Shown here piece by piece: positions 44,613 to 52,293 of a stretch of 53,835 nucleotides of DNA; position 1 is the first letter of the stretch, and each line of letters begins with the position of its first letter. This stretch comes from Bacteroidia bacterium. Lineage in GTDB: Bacteria; Bacteroidota; Bacteroidia; 2-12-FULL-35-15. A program made the translations under genes and the position numbers. The stretch spans positions 107,558-161,392 of the forward strand of contig JAGVJJ010000004.1 in the NCBI GenBank assembly GCA_020051175.1, written 5' to 3'. Below the pieces are notes generated by a model, which did not search any database, was not told the origin of the DNA, and was given only the letters and a program-made list of their open reading frames with translations.

Positions 44613-45488
44613 TTAATTGCGCCTGTCCAGGCCCCATAAAAGCTTGTTCCTGATGGTGTTAAAGAAATTCTGGTTTTCCAGCTGGAGGATATTTAAGTGA
44701 AAATCAGCCTTTTTTAACACAAGTTCAACAGAGGATTCAACCGTTTTGTTGCGCGAATCAAGAGAGGCGATATAGTGTTTACTGCGGCCTTCCACCTTCA
44801 GTGTTATGGTATTGCTGTCAGAAATTACCAGTGGACGCACATTGAGGTTGTGGGGTGCCACCGGTGTTATAACATAATTCTGTGAGCCAGGCATTACAAT
44901 TGGTCCGCCACAACTCAGTGAATAGGCTGTAGAACCCGTGGGTGTGGCAATAATAAGGCCGTCAGCAAAATAAGAATTTAAATAATCGCCATTAATGTAT
45001 GTATGTATGGTGATCATGGCCGGACTATCTTTAAAAATAGTTAGTTCATTCAATGCATAATTCACTTCCCCAAACAAATCCCGGGGCGATTGCAGGGATA
45101 AGAGCGCCCGTTTTTCAATGCTGAACTTGCGCTGTACAAGCGCATCAATAGCACTTTGAATTTCCGTTTTTGCCACATTTGCCAGAAAGCCCAAACGTCC
45201 GGTATTTATGCCCAATACCGGGATACCGTTGTTCCTTATAAAGGTGAGTGTTTCCAGGAAAGTGCCATCACCGCCAATACTGAGCATATAATCAACATCC
45301 CTGTTCAGTTCCAAGTGGGAGTCAAAAGTTTTAATATTTCCTTTAATCTCAATATGTTGTTTCAGGTAATTAAAGAAAGGTCCGAAAACAATAATTTCGG
45401 AATTGTATTCATGAAGTTTATTAAATAAAATTGCAAGCGGCTCAGTGTTCGTATCACCAGTAGGACGGCCGTAGATAGCAATTTTCAT
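44613..45488 (-). CDS. nadK: NAD kinase
   Basis: A 291-residue ATP-NAD kinase making NADP. The signature GGDGTFL is at about residue 73 (LSIGGDGTFLETL). The NE/D-type motif (YALNELTIFKDSPA) and the Gly-rich GLIIATPTGSTAYSLSCGGP are intact. Length fits the family. It follows the CBS-domain gene after 6 nt, so both are translated from one message; the CBS protein might sense adenylates relevant to NAD metabolism, which is inference. Confidence 0.96.
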   Translation of the reverse strand: MKIAIYGRPTGDTNTEPLAILFNKLHEYNSEIIVFGPFFNYLKQHIEIKGNIKTFDSHLELNRDVDYMLSIGGDGTFLETLTFIRNNGIPVLGINTGRLGFLANVAKTEIQSAIDALVQRKFSIEKRALLSLQSPRDLFGEVNYALNELTIFKDSPAMITIHTYINGDYLNSYFADGLIIATPTGSTAYSLSCGGPIVMPGSQNYVITPVAPHNLNVRPLVISDSNTITLKVEGRSKHYIASLDSRNKTVESSVELVLKKADFHLNILQLENQNFFNTIRNKLLWGLDRRN

Positions 45489-45494
45489 AATACG

Positions 45495-46157
45495 TTAAAT
45501 GTTAATGTAATTCATGAATGAATCAAAGCGGTTTTTCATATCGTCCTGGAAACGGCTTTGGTGAAACGATGCCTTAACATTGTAGCTGTAACGGTAAAAA
45601 GTCTGGAGCATACCGGAAATGTCTTCCCTGTTTACTTTTAAGGTTACTTCAATATTTGTAGAATCGTTTGGTGTTGAGACATAGCAACTCAGTATTTTAC
45701 CATCGTTGCCTTCCACAATCTGGGCTATTTGCGATAATGAATAATCATATACATTCATTTCCAGCACAATAACACCACCCGGTTCGTTGGTGGCTGCAAG
45801 TGAGCCAAACTGCTGCAACAGGCTGGTAAGTGGAATAAGGCCAAGGTAATGCAGGTTTTTATCCAAAACCGGCAATACGGTAAGCTTCATATTGGAGAAT
45901 AGTTTTATGATTTCATACAGGTGCTGGTTTTCCACCACAAATGGCCGAATAAGCGATAGTTTTTGCGAGCCGAGCTGAGCTGCAGTAATATTTAGGTCCA
46001 GTATATCGGTATCGGATATAAGGCCCAGGTATTCTTCCTTGTGTATAATAGGCAGATGCGACACCTTAAATTCGTCCATCCAGTTCATTGCCATTGAACC
46101 GGTATCAGTGGTTTTTAAGGGAGGTATTTCATCTGTTATAAGGTCTTTCGCTAACAT
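45495..46157 (-). CDS. CBS domain protein, first gene of the envelope cluster
   Basis: A 220-residue cytoplasmic protein with two CBS motifs. The first (about 1-60) includes SHLPIIHKEEYLGLISDTDIL, the second (about 75-115) includes MKLTVLPVLDKNLHYLGLIP. The C-terminal ~90 residues (GGVIVLEMNVYDYSLSQIAQ...) look like an ACT-type regulatory fold. CBS pairs bind adenosine nucleotides such as AMP, ATP or NAD. It is the first gene of the minus-strand run CBS-nadK-DUF6089-uppS-bamA-ompH-ompH. A TATATTTG -7 box lies upstream on the minus strand at 46278-46271. Confidence 0.85.
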   Translation of the reverse strand: MLAKDLITDEIPPLKTTDTGSMAMNWMDEFKVSHLPIIHKEEYLGLISDTDILDLNITAAQLGSQKLSLIRPFVVENQHLYEIIKLFSNMKLTVLPVLDKNLHYLGLIPLTSLLQQFGSLAATNEPGGVIVLEMNVYDYSLSQIAQIVEGNDGKILSCYVSTPNDSTNIEVTLKVNREDISGMLQTFYRYSYNVKASFHQSRFQDDMKNRFDSFMNYINI

Positions 46158-46270
46158 AATTTTTCTTTCGTTCTAATCACATTCCACATATAACTCCATT
46201 TTGAGGAAACTTATTTTGTTACTTTCAAATTATTCTCTTCCCGGTTTCCAAGAGGGAGGTGTATATTTCA

Positions 46271-46322
46271 CAAATATAACATCTTATTTTCAGTATAGAA
46301 ATACACTAATTTTATAGCTTTG
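46271..46322. promoter_or_regulatory. Divergent promoter region of CBS cluster and pdxJ
   Basis: Two full TAnnTTTG boxes face opposite ways: TATATTTG on the minus strand (46278-46271) for the CBS gene, and TAGCTTTG on the plus strand (46315-46322) for pdxJ, which starts 16 nt later. Neither has a clear TTG at -33. The short distance implies a very short pdxJ leader and about 100 nt for the CBS message. Confidence 0.4.
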
Positions 46323-46337
46323 TAGATATTTTAAGAG

Positions 46338-47069
46338 ATGAATACAAAGTTAAGTGTAAATATAAACAAAATTGCCACATTAAGGAACTCCAGGGGTGGA
46401 AATGTGCCGGATTTATTGAAAGTTGCCGAAGATTGTGAGCGCTTTGGGGCTCAGGGGATAACCGTACACCCCCGCCCGGACGAAAGGCACATCCGTTATA
46501 AGGATGTTACAGACTTAAAGCCGCTGTTAACAACAGAGTTTAATATTGAAGGCAATCCCAAAGAGCAGAAGTTTGTAGATTTGGTACTTCAGGTAAAGCC
46601 CCACCAGGTAACGCTTGTGCCCGATGCAACGGGCCAGCTGACTTCAGACCATGGCTGGGATACTGTTGTAAATAAAGCGTATTTGAAAGATACCATTGCA
46701 ATGTTTAATTCTGCCGGCATCCGTACCTCTATTTTTGTGGATCCCGATATACGAATGGTGGAAGGAGCAAAGGATGTGGGTACCAACCGTATAGAACTGT
46801 ATACAGAGATGTACGCAAAGCAGTTTCCTGTTAATCCTCAGCAAGCCTGTAAACCTTATGTTGAGGCTGCCAAACGGGCAAGTGGACTTGGGATAGGCAT
46901 AAATGCAGGTCATGATTTGAGCCTGCAGAACCTTCGTTATTTTGTGGAACATGTAGAAGGGGTGCTTGAAGTGTCAATTGGCCATGCGTTAATTGCGGAT
47001 GCACTTTATTTTGGACTGGAAAATACAATCCAGCTTTATTTAAGGCAGCTTTCCCAGCCAAAGAGTTAA
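46338..47069 (+). CDS. pdxJ: Pyridoxine 5'-phosphate synthase PdxJ
   Basis: A 243-residue TIM-barrel enzyme that condenses 1-deoxyxylulose 5-phosphate with 3-amino-2-oxopropyl phosphate to give pyridoxine 5'-phosphate. Motifs include [35 protein letters not shown] (catalytic His and phosphate contacts), [28 protein letters not shown] and the ending [13 protein letters not shown]. Length is standard. It is followed after 1 nt by an alpha/beta hydrolase gene and runs divergently from the CBS-nadK cluster. Confidence 0.97.
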   Translation: MNTKLSVNINKIATLRNSRGGNVPDLLKVAEDCERFGAQGITVHPRPDERHIRYKDVTDLKPLLTTEFNIEGNPKEQKFVDLVLQVKPHQVTLVPDATGQLTSDHGWDTVVNKAYLKDTIAMFNSAGIRTSIFVDPDIRMVEGAKDVGTNRIELYTEMYAKQFPVNPQQACKPYVEAAKRASGLGIGINAGHDLSLQNLRYFVEHVEGVLEVSIGHALIADALYFGLENTIQLYLRQLSQPKS

Positions 47070-47070
47070 T

Positions 47071-47838
47071 ATGAAACTATTTTACAGAAAAGTAGGGCAG
47101 GGCCAGCCCTTATTTATCCTTCATGGGTTATTCGGACAAAGTGATAACTGGAATTCGCTTGCCAGGCAGTTTGCGGAAGCTGGTTACGAAGTTTACACGG
47201 TTGATCTGAGAAATCACGGACTTTCCCCGCATAGCGAAACCTGGAACTACCAGGTAATGAGTGATGATATACTGGAGCTGATGAATGATTTGAATTTAGA
47301 GAATGTATTCCTGCTGGGCCATTCCATGGGAGGCAAAGTAGCCATGCAGTTTGCAATTCAGAACCCGGAAAGGCTTCAAAAACTAATTGTTGTGGATATA
47401 TCCCCTAAGTATTATCCGCCCCACCATGGCGATGTATTAAAGGCGTTGAATGCTGTTGATTTTAATGTTGTAAAATCGAGAAAGGAAGCAGAAACCGTTC
47501 TTTCTGAGTATATTAAGGACTATGGGACAAAGCAATTCCTTCTGAAAAATATATACTGGAAAGAAAACGGGGAACTCGATTGGCGGTTCAACCTGGAAGT
47601 TATTAGCCAAAAGATTGAAACGGTTGGAGAGGAGACACCCGAAAGTTCGGTTTGTATAACGCCTGCTCTTTTTATCAGAGGAGAACTATCGAACTATATT
47701 TTAGACCAGGATTTACTGCACATAAAGTCAATATTCCCATTTAGCAATCTTGAAACAATCTCAAAATCAGGTCATTGGGTTCATGCAGAGCAGCCGCAGG
47801 ACTTTTTTAAAACCGTAGTAAAATTTCTTGAATCCTGA
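47071..47838 (+). CDS. Alpha/beta hydrolase (YbfF-like esterase)
   Basis: A 255-residue cytoplasmic alpha/beta-fold hydrolase without a signal peptide. The oxyanion motif HGLFGQSDNW is near residue 18, followed by VDLRNHGLSPHS. The nucleophile elbow GHSMGGKVAMQ is near 86 and the catalytic His is in SGHWVHAEQP near the C-terminus. These match the YbfF/YfcA-type acyl-CoA esterase family. It starts one nucleotide after the pdxJ stop, so it is translationally coupled; a link to vitamin B6 metabolism is not implied by the family. Confidence 0.9.
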   Translation: MKLFYRKVGQGQPLFILHGLFGQSDNWNSLARQFAEAGYEVYTVDLRNHGLSPHSETWNYQVMSDDILELMNDLNLENVFLLGHSMGGKVAMQFAIQNPERLQKLIVVDISPKYYPPHHGDVLKALNAVDFNVVKSRKEAETVLSEYIKDYGTKQFLLKNIYWKENGELDWRFNLEVISQKIETVGEETPESSVCITPALFIRGELSNYILDQDLLHIKSIFPFSNLETISKSGHWVHAEQPQDFFKTVVKFLES

Positions 47839-47920
47839 AAAAAAGAAAAAATGGGTTCACTTGTCTAAAAAAGGCCTATTTTTTTGGTTGTCAGACTTCT
47901 ACATTTGCACGAAAAATGGT

Positions 47921-47952
47921 TTGGGGCAGAATCGTAAGATTTAATAACTTTG
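47921..47952 (+). promoter_or_regulatory. Promoter of the large type B surface protein
   Basis: TTG at 47921-47923, a 21-nt spacer and TAACTTTG at 47945-47952 match the Bacteroidota promoter consensus fully. The expected leader is about 60 nt. It contains TTGTACAGGTACAA (47958-47971) and TTGTACTTTAGTAC (47980-47993), two near-palindromes built on GTAC that could be a regulatory site. Confidence 0.6.
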
Positions 47953-48016
47953 CTTACTTGTACAGGTACAAAAAAATATTTGTACTTTAGTACTAGAACT
48001 ACTCAAATGTAAGCTC

Positions 48017-51000
48017 ATGAAAAACAAATATTTACATTTTTTTCTCCCGATTTTATTTTTTACTCTTCTTATTTCCTCTCTTTCTTTTGCCAATAACGAC
48101 TGGGTTTCAACAGCTGAAAATCCCAAAGCCTTTATTGAGAATAAAGGGCAGTTCCATACAGATGACCCATCTGACAAGGTATTGTATGCCTATGATAATG
48201 GCTCCACAGTAATTTTCTTTACTTCAACAGGAATTAAATACCGTTTTTTGGAGGTAGTCAGAGGTGAGAAAGATGAAAGAGAAATAGCACGTGAACGAAT
48301 GCTGGAAAGGGCACGTGAAAAACAAGTAAAATCAAGCGAGGAGTGGAAAAAGCATGAGGATTTGGAACATAAGGTTGATTATAAAATCGACTATGTGGAT
48401 TTTTTCTGGGAGAACATAAATCAGAATTTTCAAATTTTACCCACAGAACCTACTCCGGATTATCATAGTTATAGTTTTTGGGAGAATGGGGAAGTAAAAA
48501 ATGTAAATTTTATCAATGCCTATAAAAAGCTTATTTATAAAAATATATATCCAAATATTGATATTGAATACATCATTCATCCGTTGGAGGGTTTAAAATA
48601 TACACTAATTCTCCATCCGGGAGCTGATGCGTCCGTTGTTAAAATGAGATATGATAAGGCAAAGCTTGAAAATGGCGAGCTTTTCATCCCAACCAAGTTT
48701 GGTGACATGGTGGAACACTCCCCTTATACATTTTACCAAAACAATACTTCTGAACTTATAGGTTCGTCTTTTGTTGAGAATAGTAATTCTATTTCTTTTA
48801 AATTGGATGCGTATGATGCAACAAGAACTGTTTGCATTGATCCTTGGGTACAAACCCCCACGTTATCAAATTCAAATTGTGTGTGGGAGTGTGAAAAAGA
48901 TGGTGCAGGAAACGTATATATTATTGGTGGTGATATGCCAATGAAACTTCGCAAGTATAATTCGACAGGAGCAATGCAATGGACCTATAATACACCGTGG
49001 GATACAACGGAAGGAGGTACTGGAGGATGGTTGGGGACTCTTGCAACTGATAACTCAGGAAATAGTTATGTTACAAATGGTTCAACTGCGGCTTTAGAAA
49101 AAATTAATTCCAGTGGGTCAATGGTGTATAGTGTATCTGGCGGCAATTTTGATGAGTATTGGAACATTTCATTTAACTGCGATCAAACAAAATTAATAGT
49201 TGGTGGAACACGACTTACCGGTATGCCTTCCCCAACCGGAGATGGCGTTATATTTGATATCAATACCTCTAATGGCAGTGTAAATGGTGTTCAAACTGTT
49301 GGAAAAACTCGTTCCTCGGTTGTTTTTGGATTTCCCGTTGTGGACATTGAGGAGGTGCGTTCCATGACCCCTTCAAGAGGTGCCAAGTATTATTTCCTTA
49401 CGCTAGATACTATTGGTGCTATTGGTCAGAATTTTTCTGCTTGTCCTACTCCAGGAAACCTCTTCGCAATAAACCACACCTATGGCTTTGGTTACAAATG
49501 TGAAAACTATCGTCCCAATAATGGGAACTCTGGCATGAAGGCAATTAAAGCTAATGGTAATTACGTTTATACTCAAAACGGAACAACAATACAGCAGCGA
49601 TCACTTTCTACAGGCGCTGTTTTAGCAAGTGCAACTATACCCGGAGGACTTTCCGCTTCATCAGGCGGCTTTAACCAGGCAGGAAATAGTGGTATTGATA
49701 TTGACAGCTGCGGAAATGTATATGTTGGTTCTGGTAATGCTGTTATTAAGTACGATGCCAACTTGAACCAGCTATCATCTACCTCATTGCCATTCAGGGT
49801 TTACGATGTGGCTGTGAGCTACAATGGTGATGTAATTGTGTGCGGTGGTACCGGGAATAGCTCTAATACTTCACGGACCGGATATGTTCAATCCATTAAT
49901 ATGACTGCTTGTGACCCCATGGTATTGTATTGCTGCGATGCAACTATATGCCCGGTTGGTCCTTATTGTACTACCGATGCTCCTGTGACTTTAACTCCTG
50001 TAGTTGCAGGTGGCACCTGGAGTGGACCAGGAATTACGAATGCTTCTACCGGTGCTTTTAGCCCATCTGTTGCGGGTCCTGGAACACATACAATTATCTA
50101 TACTTTGGCTTGCGGCTCAGATTCAACTATTATCGAAGTATCCTGCTGTGGCGCTGCCATCAATCCTGTTGGCAACGTTTGCGTTGGTGATCCAGCTTTA
50201 ACGCTCACAGCAGCACAGTCTGGCGGAACCTGGAGCGGACCAGGCATTACCAATGCTTCTGCCGGTACATTTGATCCGGGTACTGCAGGAACAGGAACCC
50301 ATACAATTGTTTATACACTTGCAAGCTGTGGAAGCGACTCGCTTGATATCTCCGTTGGAGGCTGTGTTTCGCTTACTGCATGTCAGGAGCAAAATGGGGA
50401 TATAACTGCTACAAGCGGCTCTGCTCCTTATACATGGTCTAACCAAACCACAACGCAGAACTGCAGTGCCTGCGCATTTGGGTGTGCTTTCCCTCCGGGA
50501 TGTGCTGTTAACGTTACTTCATGGACAAGCTTTGGAACAGGGACAACCATAACACCTTCCGGCACTTACCCGGTGAAATTAACGGATAATAACGGGGATA
50601 GTCTTATCATAACCAGTTTATCTTCATTGCCTGCATGTTCTACAACCAGCTGCCCGGCATTGACCATAACACCTTCAAATGTCGTAAACGTAAGCTGCCA
50701 GGGCTTGTCAGACGGAAGCTTTGATGCCAGCACCTCAGGAGGTGTTTCGCCTTGGGACTATACATTAAAAAACAGTGGTGGTACTACTGTAGCTACTTTT
50801 ACCAATAATGCCGGCACCCAAAGCTTTACAGGGCTGGTTGCCGGTGTTTATACGTTGTATGCATTTGATGATAATAATTGCCCGGATACAATTACTGTAA
50901 CCATTACAGAGCCTTCAGGAGGTTCTGTAACTGTTAATGCAGGCCCTGATCAGACGATATGTAGCAATTCCGCAATTCTGGCAGGTAACACGCCTTCGTC

Positions 51001-52150
51001 CGGAACAGGTACGTGGACAATAATAAGCGGACCCGGTACAGTTACCACACCATCATCTCCAACTTCTGCTGTTACTGGTCTGGGGGTTGGGGTTACTTCT
51101 TTACAGTGGACCATAACCAGTACCTGCGCTACGGGTTCCGATACAGTTATTATAACCAACACCGGTGGCGGTCCTGTCGTGGCTATTGTTTCATCAACAA
51201 ATGTAACCTGTAACGGTGCTGGTGATGGCTCTGCTACAGCCTCTGCTACTGGTGGTTCAGGGACACTTACTTATGCCTGGACTCCAAGTGGTGGATCTGC
51301 TACTGCTGCAAGTGGTTTACAGGCAGGAACATATACAATTTCTGTAACTGACGGGGGAGGGTGTACGGGAATAGAAACCGTGACCATCACAGAACCTTCA
51401 GCAATTACGGTAAGTGTGGTGGCAACTCCTGCCGGATGTGGCAATACCGGTTCAGTGGCAGCTACAGCAAGTGGTGGTACAGGGGCATTAAGCTACCTTT
51501 GGAATACAGGTGAAAGTACTTCTTCTGTAAGTAATCTGGGTGCAGGTACGTATACTGTGACTGTTACAGATGATAATGCTTGTACTGCAACAGACAATGG
51601 AACGGTCACAACGGTGGGCGGTGTAATTGCAACCATCAGTGCTGGTGATACGATTGGGATAGGTGAGTCTATCCAGTTAACGGCTAATGGCGGTAGTTCT
51701 TACACCTGGTCGCCTTCCGATGGGCTGGATTGCATTACCTGCAGAACACCAAACGCAAGCCCTACAGAAACAACTGTTTATTGTGTGATAGTAGCGGATA
51801 ATGGCTGCGCTGATACAGCGTGTGTAACCATTGTGGTTAGTGGTGAAGATTGCGAAACCAATTACTTAACAGCCGGATCTGTGTATGTTCCTAATGCATT
51901 TACACCTAATAAGGATGAGTTAAATGATGTATTTAAGCCTGTTGTAAACTGCGTTCACAACTATACATTTGTGGTGTTTGACCGATGGGGAGAAAAGTTG
52001 TTTGAAACAACCGATATAGATGCAGGGTGGAATGGTACTTTCAAGGGCAGTTTGTGCAAACCGGATGTTTACGTATATAAGGTTACTTTTATTGATGATC
52101 CAAGGGACAACTACCATTCATATATTGGAAGGGTTGTGCTTCTTAAATAA
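48017..52150 (+). CDS. Large T9SS type B surface protein with DUF7948, propeller, Ig and SprB repeats
   Basis: A secreted protein of 1377 residues. The signal peptide ends near SLSFAN. Residues about 35-270 form a DUF7948-type domain (AFIENKGQF, NIDIEYIIHPLEGLKY), with a charged Arg/Glu helix at about 90-120. A beta-propeller-like part follows (about 280-620; WECEKDGAGNVYIIGG). Two near-identical Ig-like units carry GGTWSGPGITNAS (about 660 and 735). SprB-like repeats appear at about 885, 1055 and 1130 (VTCNGAGDGSATASATGGSG). It ends in a CHU_C sorting domain (VYVPNAFTPNKDELNDVF, VFDRWGEKLFE). SprB repeats are known from gliding adhesins, so a cell-surface adhesive role is plausible. Confidence 0.9.
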   Translation: MKNKYLHFFLPILFFTLLISSLSFANNDWVSTAENPKAFIENKGQFHTDDPSDKVLYAYDNGSTVIFFTSTGIKYRFLEVVRGEKDEREIARERMLERAREKQVKSSEEWKKHEDLEHKVDYKIDYVDFFWENINQNFQILPTEPTPDYHSYSFWENGEVKNVNFINAYKKLIYKNIYPNIDIEYIIHPLEGLKYTLILHPGADASVVKMRYDKAKLENGELFIPTKFGDMVEHSPYTFYQNNTSELIGSSFVENSNSISFKLDAYDATRTVCIDPWVQTPTLSNSNCVWECEKDGAGNVYIIGGDMPMKLRKYNSTGAMQWTYNTPWDTTEGGTGGWLGTLATDNSGNSYVTNGSTAALEKINSSGSMVYSVSGGNFDEYWNISFNCDQTKLIVGGTRLTGMPSPTGDGVIFDINTSNGSVNGVQTVGKTRSSVVFGFPVVDIEEVRSMTPSRGAKYYFLTLDTIGAIGQNFSACPTPGNLFAINHTYGFGYKCENYRPNNGNSGMKAIKANGNYVYTQNGTTIQQRSLSTGAVLASATIPGGLSASSGGFNQAGNSGIDIDSCGNVYVGSGNAVIKYDANLNQLSSTSLPFRVYDVAVSYNGDVIVCGGTGNSSNTSRTGYVQSINMTACDPMVLYCCDATICPVGPYCTTDAPVTLTPVVAGGTWSGPGITNASTGAFSPSVAGPGTHTIIYTLACGSDSTIIEVSCCGAAINPVGNVCVGDPALTLTAAQSGGTWSGPGITNASAGTFDPGTAGTGTHTIVYTLASCGSDSLDISVGGCVSLTACQEQNGDITATSGSAPYTWSNQTTTQNCSACAFGCAFPPGCAVNVTSWTSFGTGTTITPSGTYPVKLTDNNGDSLIITSLSSLPACSTTSCPALTITPSNVVNVSCQGLSDGSFDASTSGGVSPWDYTLKNSGGTTVATFTNNAGTQSFTGLVAGVYTLYAFDDNNCPDTITVTITEPSGGSVTVNAGPDQTICSNSAILAGNTPSSGTGTWTIISGPGTVTTPSSPTSAVTGLGVGVTSLQWTITSTCATGSDTVIITNTGGGPVVAIVSSTNVTCNGAGDGSATASATGGSGTLTYAWTPSGGSATAASGLQAGTYTISVTDGGGCTGIETVTITEPSAITVSVVATPAGCGNTGSVAATASGGTGALSYLWNTGESTSSVSNLGAGTYTVTVTDDNACTATDNGTVTTVGGVIATISAGDTIGIGESIQLTANGGSSYTWSPSDGLDCITCRTPNASPTETTVYCVIVADNGCADTACVTIVVSGEDCETNYLTAGSVYVPNAFTPNKDELNDVFKPVVNCVHNYTFVVFDRWGEKLFETTDIDAGWNGTFKGSLCKPDVYVYKVTFIDDPRDNYHSYIGRVVLLK

Positions 52151-52189
52151 AGATATTTTGTTCGTGTAATACAACCTTTTACCCTCATT

Positions 52190-52220
52190 TTGCATCTTAC
52201 CTGCAAAACTCTTAGATTTG
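52190..52220 (+). promoter_or_regulatory. Promoter of the partial PKD/lectin gene
   Basis: TTG at 52190-52192, a 20-nt spacer and TAGATTTG at 52213-52220, a full consensus match. Flanking ACCTGCAA (52200-52207) and TTGCAGGT (52251-52258) are exact inverted repeats bracketing the -7 element and the expected start site. Confidence 0.55.
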
Positions 52221-52293
52221 TTTAATGGCATAGCTAAATCATCTGCCTGATTGCAGGTGGTCTGCGTGCTGTTTAAGTTAAAGTATTTGTACG

